From Cladorhizidae sp. MBARI D1340-BT2 (Eukaryota > Porifera > Demospongiae > Poecilosclerida > Cladorhizidae): 64,000 nucleotides of DNA. The notes under the pieces are model-generated. The model did not search any database, had not been told where the DNA came from, and saw only the letters and a list, made by a program, of their open reading frames with translations. Both the position numbers and the translations under genes were made by a program. Where the stretch lies: assembly GCA_028752905.1 (NCBI GenBank), contig JAQNBH010000006.1:23732311-23796310 (forward strand). Reading direction: 5' to 3'. Positions 12,015-22,410 of this stretch are shown one piece after another. Each line of letters starts with the position of its first letter. Positions within the stretch are counted from its first letter, which is position 1.

Positions 12015-12862
12015 TCAGTTAGCAATTAATACATGTACAATCCATATCTTCTGATCGAAATACAACTCTGGGAATCTTGATGCACTTGTCATGGTACCAC
12101 TTCCAACATTTTGAACATTCTGCCATCCTACTTTGTTCCATGGCATTCGGCAGACGCAGAACAGTTCGATTGTTTGAAATGGTTCGATTGCCGGAGAGAG
12201 GTTTGTAACAGTTTTACCAGGAAAAGGTAGCATTTTACGTGACTCGAAACAATTTACGAGGTGACATCTCATTTTGGAGATATCCTTGGCTGGATCTTCA
12301 CCATAACAGAGGGCTACTGCACAAGCAATAGCAAAAACTCCACAGTCATTACCATTGGTCTGCTGCTGAATGTTCATAAACCTTGCTGTGATCGTTTTAT
12401 TCCTTGAAAATACAAGTGCAGCTATCTGTTCAGAAGTTGATTGAGGCAAACGATTGTAAAGACCTTAACTTCACTATTATCTTCCTTGCTCAGCTCAATG
12501 CAGATCCAGTGGTTGTTTTGACTGTTCAAAATCTAGACTGCATGACTCTGAATAACGTCAGTGCTAAGATTAGAGACCACAGTAGTAGCTTGCAATCTTT
12601 TGATGGAGAGAAATACTTTTTTGAGAAGTTTCTGAGAGGCATACATATGGGAATCCACTAACCAGTTTCCATTAAGAATCATGTCACGATCTTCTTTATA
12701 CAACACTAGGTCTGGGATCCACATTGGTGGGACTGGTATATCAGGGTAGTGATCAACAATAACTAGTCCAGGCTTTCTATCATCACTGACAGAACTATCT
12801 AGAAGTTCAACATCATCAAAAAAAAATTGGTCTTTAGTAGCTCTACTGACAGTACCACCCAC
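12015..12862 (-). pseudogene. Ulp1/C48-type cysteine protease domain, broken
   Basis: The minus-strand frame from 12862 has WIPDLVLYKEDRDMIL and a WLVDSHMYASQKLL block typical of the start of Ulp1-like domains in transposons. A stop follows near 12533. The next frame carries an NNHWICIEL motif (candidate catalytic His). A frameshift near 12450 leads to SEQIAALVFS and QQQTNGNDCGVFAIA, with Gln and the nucleophile Cys. The catalytic residues are thus visible but spread over three frames by one nonsense and one frameshift. In such elements the domain is thought to act as a SUMO/ubiquitin-type protease; activity is not expected here. Confidence 0.75.
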
Positions 12863-12958
12863 AACACTACTATCAGGCCACTTACAGAACTATCTACAAG
12901 TTTGACATCATCGACAACTTTTTTTCCACAGGTAAGCCAGTAGCTCTGGTGATGGCAC

Positions 12959-13511
12959 TACCCACAAACAACACCATCATGGAATCCTTTCTTGTCACTG
13001 TTAAAGCAAGGTAATCCAGTATGACATCTTTTGGTGCACAACTTTCTGGCTTTCTTACAAGAGCAATGAGAGTTTTTGCATCCACCTTTGCAACCACATG
13101 AGTTACCATAATAGGCATTCTTAGGGTTAAAGAGCAGTGCAGTTTCTCGTAGAGACAAAAAGGATTCCATTTTCCAGTCATTTGGTGAAAGCTCGACTTT
13201 GCCAGAATACCGCTCAAGTTGTCCATCATAAGCACAGTTTTTCAATACCCCATATTGACAACGTAGGCGATACACAGGTCTCTTGGTACCAGAGACAACA
13301 ACTATTACACATGGTATCCATCGAAAATCAGTTGATGCTCTGTCGATTCGTGGGATTTGAATGCTGACTAAATCCCCAACAGCAAATGATTCAACAGCAT
13401 GGCGTTTCCGTTTACTGTATTGTTTCACCATTCTTTCAGCATTCAATCGATAGTTTCTATCAGCTTCCTTTCTTCGTTTGCTATGCTTTTGGCTTGTTGC
13501 TAATGGAGTAC
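12959..13511 (-). CDS. Integrase C-terminal region with CXC cysteine cluster
   Basis: The exon starts after acceptor TTTCTTCAG (complement of 13512-13520) and is open for about 180 codons. It begins TPLATSQKHSKRRKEADRNY, a basic helix-rich stretch. FAVGDLVSIQIPRIDR follows, the usual small beta-barrel after the rve core. It ends with CGCKGGCKNSHCSCKK and CTKRCHTGLPCF, matching the spacing of CXC/TCR-type zinc clusters that bind DNA. A stop lies at 12959-12961, before the protease frame, so the two are either joined by splicing or separated by decay. This is the best preserved exon of the element. Confidence 0.75.
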
Positions 13512-13770
13512 CTGAAGAAATATTTTTAATAAAATGTTTATTACATCATCAAAATGTTATATAATGGGATTGCGAAAAGTAATTTACTTGTGTTTTCACT
13601 CTCAAGTCTCAACACAAGGAAAGCTCTGTGCAATGTTTATTTGGTATTATAATAGAATGTCTAAAATTGTTTTACTCTCCATTTACTGACCCTGGATTAG
13701 AAATATTAAAAGGTCTAAAATTGTTTTACTTTGCTTATTTCTGATATCACTCTCTGTGCAATGAGGTTCA

Positions 13771-14737
13771 CTACAGTGATGGTGAGGAGTGTTCAGCAGA
13801 GCTTGGATCATCTGAACAAGGTAGAGGAGTAGAACTTTTGTCTGCTGATACATGTTCCATAGGCTCAGTTTCATTGATCAAGTCTGCGATATCTTCCTCC
13901 ATTACTGACCCTAGATTAGTACCTGGAAATACACCGCTACGTGGTGGTTGTCCGTATCCCAATTCGTATGGAGTACACTTCATGGTTTCATGAACACATG
14001 TATTCAGTTGATCTAGTAGTATACACATACACACCAAAAAAAGCAGAGATGACCAAGTATGTGAAGTTCATGCTGCCATCAGGATGCCAGTATTAGGCAT
14101 ATTAGTACTACAATGGCTGTACTAAACACTCATCTATAACCTATCAATCACCATTACCATGAAAAGTTCAGCTAGATTACATATTTATGGTATCTTCTTT
14201 TATAATATCATACAGTCACCAATTATAGTTGTTTATGAATCACTATTGTTTATGAAACAATATTATGAAAATCAAACATACACTGAATTTCTGGTAACCA
14301 ATGTGACCATGCCATATCACATTCATTCTGTTCAAACCGACATGCAAGAAGTTCTTCAACTTTAGCATTTGCACGTTCCACTAGACCCTGTGATTGAGGG
14401 TGTCTTGGTCGACCGTTTATGATGGTGGCTTTCCCCGGCCAGGTCTTCACCAGTTTGTCTATGATATGATTGACAAATTCTCTTCCGTTATCAGATTGGA
14501 ATATCTATACATAGGAACACTCAAGCATGCCGTAACCATTAATAATCAATTATGGGTCACACAAACCTTGGGAACACCGAAATATGCAAAAACACGACTG
14601 GACAAGTTTTTAGCCACCTCAATTGCACTCTTGTGCTCAATAGCAAACAGTACATGGAATTTGGAACAATGATCCATGTAGTGGCCAATCCAGTTATGGC
14701 GGTCGTCTGGTCTATGTCGCATGTCAATCAAATCCAC
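13771..14737 (-). pseudogene. rve integrase core, three exons
   Basis: Exon 14567-14737 (phase 0-0) encodes VDLIDMRHRPDDRHNWIGHY and FAYFGVPK. A 62-bp intron (14505-14566, GT-AG) is removed cleanly. Exon 14283-14504 (74 codons) holds SDNGREFVN and HPQSQGLVERAN. The D, D and E of the catalytic triad are all present, with 37 residues between the second D and E. A third piece, 14020 to 13771, carries NTCVHETMKCTPYELGYGQP and ends at a stop; its splice junction to the previous exon does not keep frame, so an indel is likely. Integrases of this class cut and join element ends. Confidence 0.8.
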
Positions 14738-14787
14738 CTAAATAAGACGATGCTAAATACCAACATATTTGGTACTAATAATATTAC

Positions 14788-15849
14788 CTGTCCTCGAGTC
14801 ATAAACCCAGAAGAAATGATAGGTTTAAGTGGGGCACTGTTGGTTTGTGGCTTCTGAAGGTTAATCACACTACATAATTGAACGTACTTCTCCACAACAG
14901 ATCTTGGTAGACACGCATAGTTCGAAGAAATCTAGAGGGAGTATGGTGAAGACAGAGAATTGAATTACCTTTGATAACCAAAACAGATCACTATTATAAA
15001 ATGTCGCTGGTTGTTTATCACATACTAAAACAACAGGATTAACCCATGGGTAATTAGATATTCACATTAAAATGCTGAGAGGTGGAGGCTTGCTGTATCT
15101 AGTGGATGAAACGGACAATGTAAATCTAAATGCACACACCCATGTTTTTGCTACTATTAGAAGGATGTAGGTCAAATCGATATAAAATAGGAAATAGGTG
15201 AAACATAAGGATTCATAACATCCAAACGTCAACATACTTCATATCGAGTGTTTTATGTTGTGTCCAAAATGTAACTTGCTGTGTGTTCCAATTTTTCAAT
15301 AAAAGTGAATTGTAGGTTACTACTACAATAGTAGTGTTTTACTCATATGCTGCGCTGCACTGTCCTTGGACTCAATTGAATTTGGATATGACAAATTGTA
15401 TGTTTGCACTTACCAAAACCATATAAAAGTTAGAGATAGCAACCTTATGTCAGGACCTCAATTCAAATATTCATGGTCACCTGATTAAAAACATTTTATG
15501 GTTGACATGAGCTATACCCATATTATGCACAGCTTATATAACTGACAGTCAGTCACAATTTTCAATCTCACATGCAATCTTTAGGTGCTCAACCAGTAGA
15601 GCTACACTGTACCTACAATATTTGAGTGCCAAAATGAGAGCATGCATCAAGGGCTACATTTCAAACACAAGATCACATGCATAGAATCTGTTTTTATATA
15701 GAAATGATAGACATTCTGTACCTCGGCTAGAGCCTTTTATAGCCCATATGACCTTGAACATCACAGTGCACTCTATTTAAAAAAGTTTAAAACTCTTCAA
15801 TGTAAGCCACTCTCCGATAATGACCAAGGATGGAGGAGTCATTCTCATC
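14788..15849 (-). pseudogene. Integrase H2C2 zinc-binding region, two exons
   Basis: Exon 15722-15849 follows a strong acceptor (TTTTTTTCAG) and encodes DENDSSILGHYRRVAYIEEF, then an HCDVQGHMGYKR block (zinc-ligand histidines). In this copy a TAA follows EEF, and a TAG after YKRL is shared with the copy at 57.4 kb. Exon 14788-14931 is exactly 48 codons, phase 0-0, encoding SSNYACLPRSVVEKYVQLCS and APLKPIISSGFMTRGQ, which joins in frame to the rve exon. One of the expected two Cys ligands (LCSVI) seems replaced. The 790-bp intron between them is AT-rich. Confidence 0.7.
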
Positions 15850-16084
15850 CTGAAAAAAAGGTTAGATTAAAATGACACCGTATAACTGCGATTCAGTAAA
15901 GCATCTGGCTCATGAAGCGAATGGCTACTGGATTTCAATCAATTAAACAAAGTTTTGTCTTTGTTATTATCATCCATGCCTATAGATTGGCACTTGACTT
16001 GTGGCTTTAAACTTATAAAATAAGGAGACCTGTCTAACAACAAAATATGTCTCACTAAATATATCACTGGCTATATGGGTTTAA

Positions 16085-16380
16085 TCACCTTTTTCTTTGC
16101 TGGTATACAAAGTACATCCTTAAGCCCAAGAGCAGGGTACTCCAAAAGTTAAAAACTTTTTTGTTCACCCAAAAATTGAATTTAGGATCACTGTTCGCCA
16201 TCTCCCCTTTCAGAAATTTGACAACAGCTTGTCCCTTTGTTCTTGATATGGTTTTGCTTCCAAGGTTCCTTCCAGAAAGAAAGGTTTGCTGAACATTAAT
16301 CATCATAGGCATTCTCTCCTTCCATTTCTCCTTCCTACAACCTCTTCCCATGTGGGAGCAAACTTGTTTTGATCTAATTG
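16085..16380 (-). pseudogene. N-terminal region of Ginger-like element, copy A
   Basis: The frame contains MINVQQTFLSGRNLGSKTIS and GQAVVKFLKGEMANSDPKF followed by FWV, a block that precedes the H2C2 domain in KRBA2-like integrases. The frame slips afterwards: GLKDVLCIPAKKK is readable in another frame just before the donor at 16087-16088. A frame slip also seems to precede MPMMINV. The copy at 56.85-57.15 kb has the same lesions, so they are older than the duplication. Confidence 0.6.
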
Positions 16381-16619
16381 GTGATCAGGTATTGGCTTTC
16401 GCGATCCTAGGATTGAGCAAATTCCAGGTTTGCGGGTAACATATATATTGTAATTGGCGAGATGCAACAATTGCCTTCAAGCAGTATATAGAAAGGCAGT
16501 GCCACAAGTGTTCTGTGGAGTAGTACTGACACAATGGTCCGGGCATTGTGGTAATAAATATTATTAACCCTGTGCATTTATACTTTGAGACATCAGCAAA
16601 ACGTTGTCTCAATGTTTAC

Positions 16620-17480
16620 AAAAATGCCTATGATCATATTTTTTATAAAATATAATACTCTCTTGCTTTATGGTTAGTGTAGGTAGATCTTCATTATCTT
16701 TCATGCAATTAAAGATAGTTCTTGTAGCATTGGTTGCACATATCACAAGAATCAATATTTGCATAATACTTACAGGTCCCCAGCATACTTCTCTGTATAC
16801 TCAAGTCATTATTCTCAATAGCTCATCCAAACACTGATGACGGATGTAGTGTTCTATTTTTTACAAGCTAACATGCTGAATTATTATTTTTTTACTGCAT
16901 ATATCTTGGAATCATCTTCCCTCATAAACTTCAGCAACTTATAAGAATTCCTATCACTATGGTCGTTGTGGCTGCTGATTCCAAATCCCTGTCTTGGAAA
17001 GAATTCGAGGAATGATGGTTTAGTAGCCATTGCTAAGAACTGCTAAGCATCTCACTTAAATTGTGTGTTGTTGTGCAGGTAGCTAATACTACACAGAATG
17101 CTTGTGATACTGCATCTGTTTATGCTGCTTGTAGGAAACTATTGCATATTTCCATATACATAACTACAAGTAATAATTACCTACCTGACTGTATGCTTGC
17201 ATAAAGATATAAATATTATCCAGTTAGCAATTCCATTCTTATTTACAGAGCATTAGAGATTCAAGCCTTCATGGACTATCCTTGTCACAACTGTCAAGCA
17301 AAGATAACAGGGCACTCGACCTTCAAAATTAAGCCACTGCTACGAAAGGAACTAAGTCGTCTGGAATGATCCTAACACTGTCTTTTTCAAAAAGGTTGCT
17401 TGGGCAAAAAATTTAACTTGGTTGTGAGGCTCGTTATGGAAAGGCAAGGATCCAGATCTAGTAGAAGCACTAGAAACATG
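16620..17480. other. Non-coding part of copy A
   Basis: Matches 55735-56600 and 63187-64000 in inverse orientation. AT-rich with no clear coding exon. It contains the ...TAGAAACATG|TTAA site where the piggyBac element at 17485 inserted. Confidence 0.6.
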
Positions 17481-17484
17481 TTAA

Positions 17485-19546
17485 CCCACTCACTGTCACA
17501 AGCGTATATATACGCAAAAAGTTGTTTATCAAATTAAAAAAACAATAAAAAATCGATCGTACCGTTCACAGACACATATTATACGTCAAAAGTTAGCACC
17601 CTACGATCGTACCGAATATAAAGGCAATAGACGTTCGGTAACTAGGGTAGTATTATTGAAAAGTCGGACCCACTCAGAATTTCAAATCAGGTTGAAGATG
17701 GCAGTTGGACTGTCCTTGGATAAAGTTATTTCTCAGGTTTAGGGCGACAATTTTGGACTTTCTGAGGATGAAAGCAGTGATCAAGAAGGCGCTGGCATCT
17801 CATCCTACCTTGGCCAGAGCTGTGTTGACCCTGAATTTCTTCTATCTCTTGGCAGAATAGTTGCTGATGACCTACCTTCAAGGAAGCGTAGCGCTTTCAC
17901 TCGAGGTGACGATCTAGATGGAGATGAGAAGGTATTTACAGTCAGTTTAGCTACAGTTTAGCTATAGCTAGTTTTGTTGTTAGCAAAGCAGAGCATGGAT
18001 CTACAATGCTCTTTTAGTTTCGTTGTTGCGGTAGTCCGCGTTAAAATTATTTGATGCCAATTTCTTATCCCCTTCAGATTTGATGCATGAAGCGATGGAT
18101 TGGGCAGCTGATAGAGCTTCATCAACTCTGACACAATCTATTGTTGCTAGCCCTCATATTACTGTGGTGGCTGCTTCATCACCTTCTCCATTGTTCCTCC
18201 AGTATCTGCAACACTAGGTTCTGTAACCTCTGCATCAGGTTCTATGACTTATGTGACATCTGTAGTCACTCCTATACTACTATTTCCAACATCATCATTG
18301 TCTGTTCCATCATCATGCCCTCCTTTATTTTTACCCTTGTACTCTGTGTCCTCTTCTAGTGAAGTATGCACTCCTTCACGACCAGTTGTTCAGCTTAGTC
18401 ATAGCACTAGGAGTGTTCGTCATGCTCGAGTTAGTCAGAGTAGTGGTAGTGAAATAGCTTCTAGTGCTTCAAGTTCTGCTCTGCCTTTAGCTAGTCCTCT
18501 TTTTCTTTCTGGAACTTCACCTACCAGCATTTCTTTAGCTCCGTCTCTTGCTTCTTCTACTGTGTCCTCAGCTAGTACCTTTGATAGTCCCTCCTCTAAT
18601 TCTCCAGAAGAGGGTGTTTGCGTATATGGTTGAGGCATGCATTCCCGAACAGCTATGTTCTAGACTCTCATGTCTGCAGAGCAGATCACCTTGCCAGGGG
18701 TTACAGGAAGAGAGATTTTTTGACCTTCCGGTTGGAGCTAGCTAAGGAACTAGTGGTATGCTTCTGCTCACGTCAGCATGCTGGCCGCCCTCGCTCAGTT
18801 CATAACGAGCGTCTAGACCGGCTGAACACCACGCTTGGCATTAGTCAGCACTAACTGAAAAATAGCAGTGGTGTATTGTCTGTGTAGCAGTTGGAAATGT
18901 CTGAAATCACAAACGACCATGAGATCACTTATTTGCCTTCACTGCAAAGTACCACTGTGTGTCACAAAGAGGGACTGTTTTTTCAAGTACCACACCATGG
19001 TAGACTTCGTAGTTTCCTAGTTTTTGCTTCACTTTTTTAATTTTTACTTTCTATGGTATTTCCATTTTTCTCTCTGTTCTATGTGTGTGCTAGATGGCTG
19101 TTGTTTTGTATATGCATGTTTTTGTTGCTATTGTTGTCCTGTTATGGGAAGAAGAAGATGTAATAAATAATTGTTCATACAACACCAACATGTTAACAAT
19201 ATCTTCATCAGAAAATAAATATTAAAAAATGAAAAATATATGTTATGCAAGTTTTGTGAATACAATGAGTGTGTGCATATATATATATAATATATATAAT
19301 ACACATGTTGGCATATTGCATATTGAAGTAAGAGCTTTTCATTAGGCTGTAATTACATAATGATATTCATCATTTGTGGTCATTGCTTAGCAACCTAAAG
19401 TTGACCACAATGTTTGTCAACACCAATGCTATCCCATCAACCATGGTTGCTAGGGACTTCAGTGCATTCCTGATTTAATATTGATTTTTATTTGCACCCG
19501 AGTCCAATAAATTAAAAAAAGCTGCCTAAACCTGACGGTGAATGGG
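17485..19546 (+). mobile_element. piggyBac element P2, complete ends, core-deleted
   Basis: Flanked by TTAA at 17481-17484 and 19547-19550. Ends are inverted: CCCACTCACTGTC on the left and CCCATTCACCGTC on the complement of the right. Copies at 55740-55770 and 63190-63220 show the same host sequence with a single TTAA and no insert, proving element boundaries and the TTAA target duplication. A 14-bp palindrome GCGTATATATACGC sits at 17504-17517. At 2.06 kb it encodes only the two ends of a transposase, so it must have moved with help from another copy. Confidence 0.95.
17698..19020 (+). pseudogene. piggyBac transposase lacking its DDE core (P2)
   Basis: Exon one starts MAVGLSLDKVISQV, meets a TAG at 17740, then continues in frame with an acidic stretch, SSYLGQSCVDPEFL and RKRSAF up to a donor at 17933. 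A second exon from about 18077 and the Ser/Thr-rich frame 18244-18633 form a long disordered linker, with a frame slip between them. At about 18620 it passes directly into the C-terminal region (PNSYVLDSHVCRADHLARGY, DFLTFRLELAKELV, HAGRPRS). It ends with the Cys-rich zinc domain (LICLHCKVPLC, DCFFKYHTM) at 18930-19017. The whole catalytic centre is missing, as in an internal deletion. Confidence 0.8.
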
Positions 19547-20839
19547 TTAAGCAATATTGCCAGCCATATTAACCCTTTCACCGTCGACTTCATTTTGAGA
19601 TTTTGACCTGTTTTTACTTTAATTTTTGTATCTGATCATTGGTTCAGAAAAGTCCCCAGCAACCGCATATCACATGATTGACAAAGAGTTACTGATCAAC
19701 TTGGTGATGTGTTGCCTAGCAACCAAACCACAAACCATTTTTTGATTAGAATACTTTTTATCACTGCATTTATCGACTATTACAAGTATATTTTATGGTT
19801 TTTCAGATCAAATACTAAAATATGGTCGCTTATCGAACTGCAAACAGCATATAATCTGAAAAATGTACATTTTTTGGCATAATTTATTAATATTGAATGC
19901 CCTAATTTTTCTATTTTGCAGGATATAGCCATGTTTGTCAGTCTATAAGAGTATTGACTGTTGTCAAGCACCACGAGGAAGGTCTGGCTGTATTGAAAGT
20001 TGAAAATTTCAAGATGTTGCAGAAAGGCACAATAAAGCAAAGACTCATCAAGAAAACATACGTGTACTACACATGTCTGCATGCATAAAGATAAAGAAAA
20101 GAAGTATACATGTACATGCCTAACACATGTACATACTACAAAAGCAATACAAAGAAAATCTCGCGAAGAGAAAAGGAAGCTAGTGCGAGTAGTCAGAGAG
20201 TGTGTGGAATTCCCTGAAGCATGTCCTTCCACGCACAGCACAAAGGCTAATACCACAAAGAGAGCAGTGACAAAAGGTCTTGTGCCTCTTACCTCTGGCC
20301 TCGACTTCTTCCTTGGCCTTTTCCTCTTCCTTAGCCTTTTCCTCTTCCTTGGCTTTTTCCTCTTCTTGGCCTTTTCCTCTTCCTTGGCCTTTCCCTTTTC
20401 CTTGGCCTTTCCCTTTTCCTTGGCCTTTACCTCTTCCTTGGCTTTTTCCTCTTCCTTGGCCTTTTCCTCTTCCTTGGCTTTTTCCTCTTCCTTGGCCTTT
20501 TCCTCGGCCTCGGCATCCAACACGCCCCCTGTCTCAGCGATCAGAAGGTAACAGTGATACTTCTGAGTCAGAAGATGGAACTACATCAAATGAAGGAGAA
20601 GATGGTAGGAGAGATTGTAGGAGCAATTGGGGGCGAGTTTGCAGGACCACTCGGAGGAGAGTTTGCAGGATCACTCAGAGATTCAGCAGATTCAAGATCA
20701 GTGGCTAAACCTATATAAAAGATTATTATTATGAACTTTACAACCTAGTGAACTTTATAACTAACTTTAACATGTAGCTATCTACTCCACTCATAGAGAA
20801 TAGTACAAATAGAACTACTGTGATATTTTACCATATCGC

Positions 20840-20884
20840 GTACTTGTTATTACCTACTTGTTATTACCTACTTGTTATTACCTA
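20840..20884. repeat. Short tandem repeat, 14-bp unit
   Basis: TACTTGTTATTACC repeated three times. It belongs to the block present only in copy A. Confidence 0.8.
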
Positions 20885-20948
20885 CCCGATATGCGCATGC
20901 TCAGTAAAGGTTTGCGCATCCTCAGTCCCATGATAAATACATTATTAA

Positions 20949-21055
20949 ATTGATACGGGGAAATATCACGAGTCTGTAGCTAGTATTTCCACGAGTGCCG
21001 CAGGCACGAGTGAAAATACCGGCCAATCAGACGAGTGATATTTCACCGTATCAAT
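20949..21055. repeat. Fold-back MITE, near-perfect palindrome
   Basis: Left arm ATTGATACGGGGAAATATCA, right arm complement ATTGATACGGTGAAATATCA. The centre is also self-complementary (CACGAGTGCC / GGCACGAGTG). The 107-bp unit can form one long hairpin. The block (about 300 bp) is absent from both related copies of this segment, so it arrived after they separated or was lost from them. Confidence 0.85.
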
Positions 21056-22246
21056 GTAATAACGTATATTTATAACCTAGTGATATATATTTCTGGCTTA
21101 TTATGTCTCTTGATAGCTCAAATATTAGATTCCATTCTATAGATATCTACTCATACTTACCAAGCAACTCATACTCTTCATCAGGAGTCATAAAAGCTCC
21201 ATCAGAAGCACTGGCACTTAAAGTGTTTGGTCCAACATTCTGAGGAGTTGAAGTTAAAGCTCTGGACAAAAAGCTGCCAACTCCTTAGGGTCTAATACCT
21301 CATCACCAAGGAAGGAAGACACTTGACCTTCATCATCTTCATCTCTATCATAGTCAGAGAGGTCGAAACCACCGCCATCAAACAACAGCTCTAACACGCG
21401 AGCACGATCAAATATTTCAGCCATTTTTTGCTTGAATTCAAAATGGTTTGACGTCATAGTTACCTACGTGCTATATTATACGGTTCATAAATTTTTTGGT
21501 GAAATAGAACAGTCCATCGTGCACATTTACGGTAAGTTTTGAATATGTAGAGTCAACGGTTGATTTTTAATAATTATTAACGCGACGGTCACTCAATCTC
21601 GCGCTTCTATGCGGTGAAGCGGTTAAAACACAAACACAGAATCTCCGACTACTTGTACTTTTCATTGCGCTGCCTGGCACCAGAATGTTAGCAGTTGAAT
21701 CGGAATGGACTTCCCTGGCTGCTGGGGAGCCACTCTCGAGAACCTGAACTGAAGCCAAGATCACCATATTTTTTCTGTATTCAGTTATTTATCACAACCT
21801 TTTTGAAATAGAAAGCCAAAGTTTGTACTTGTCATCAATAGGAGCCTCTAGCCCTAGATGCCTACTACTCTAACGCCCTAGCAGTTTTAGAACTTCTATA
21901 ACTTTTGACAAACATCAGATGAAGAATTGCCAAGAAATATATATATACCATGAGATGTGTTTTTTATCTCTCATTTTTCTCAGCTAATGTTCATTGTGTA
22001 TCAGTGTCAAGTTAAACAGAAACTTGGAGCTCTGGAGACTGATAATGTATTTAGGTTGTATGTGGTGAAAAATGGAAATCATTGACTTCTTTTAATATCA
22101 TGTAAATTCTGACAGTTTGTCCACCTGTTCTTTATATATGCATGAACTTTATTATTTAGAGGACCACGATACAGCTGCGATTTATTATCCCTACATATAT
22201 AGTATGAATGCATTCTTGATTTATATTTTGATTACTGTAACTTTAG

Positions 22247-22410
22247 ACCCTGGATTGCCTACAAGTGCTGGTAGAAATATTGGGACATCAGAGGTCTTCC
22301 ATTCAAAAGATCCATACAGGTGTATACTCTATTGTTGTATTTTCTTGATTTAATGAATGTTTTATTTTTGAGACTCCATCCTTCCCTGATGAGCAAGCCA
22401 GTGAAAATCT
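22247..22410 (+). pseudogene. Two-exon cassette of the modular gene, copy A
   Basis: A beta exon (22247-22319, PGLPTSAGRNIGTSEV frame) after acceptor AACTTTAG and an alpha exon (22373-22410, SFPDEQASEN) after TTTTTGAG. It corresponds to 53201-53366. The beta exon has the same 2-nt insertion as there, and the alpha exon has lost two bases at its donor, so the cassette cannot be spliced in frame. Confidence 0.6.

Larger units (their letters stand above)
12015..16380 (-). mobile_element. Ginger-like transposon (integrase, CXC, Ulp1), copy A
   Basis: Coding pieces on the minus strand give, in order: an N-terminal region (16.35 kb), the H2C2 zinc-binding region (15.85-14.79 kb), an rve integrase core (14.74-13.8 kb), a basic C-terminal region with a CXC cysteine cluster (13.5-12.96 kb) and a Ulp1/C48-type protease (12.86-12.0 kb). 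Real introns separate them, which argues against a retroelement and for a Ginger-type cut-and-paste transposon or a gene derived from one (compare KRBA2-like proteins). Several frames are broken, so this copy is dead. Terminal repeats were not found. Confidence 0.7.
20180..21424 (-). pseudogene. piggyBac transposase remnant in P1, copy A
   Basis: N-terminal exon MAEIFDRARVLELLFDG, then DRDEDDEGQVSSFLGDEVLD: an acidic region matching P2 (DEG..SS.LG...DP). Further pieces encode DGAFMTPDEEYELLG and a Ser-rich linker (ESLSDPANSPPSGPANSPP). Then comes an 18-bp repeat tract (AKEEEK in one frame, GRGKGQ in another). A Cys-rich C-terminal domain (CHCSLCGISLC, TCFREFHT) ends at a TAG, complement of 20180-20182. 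No DDE domain is present. Indels in the tract move the frame, and this copy has one extra Gly codon (GGG) relative to the others. Confidence 0.75.
19573..21622 (-). mobile_element. piggyBac derivative P1, copy A
   Basis: Bounded by TTAA at 19569-19572 and 21623-21626. Ends are CCCTTTCACCGTC and, on the complement, CCGCTTCACCGC, related to those of P2. Transcription of the remnant gene is on the minus strand. P2 inserted 18 bp outside its left end, so the two are adjacent, within the same older segment. Contains an extra fold-back element absent from the other two copies. Confidence 0.85.

Noticed and set aside
19780..20523. 247-codon Lys/Glu-rich minus-strand frame as a novel gene
   Set aside because: It is the repeat tract of the P1 piggyBac derivative plus out-of-frame flanking sequence; the conserved zinc domain lies in another frame.
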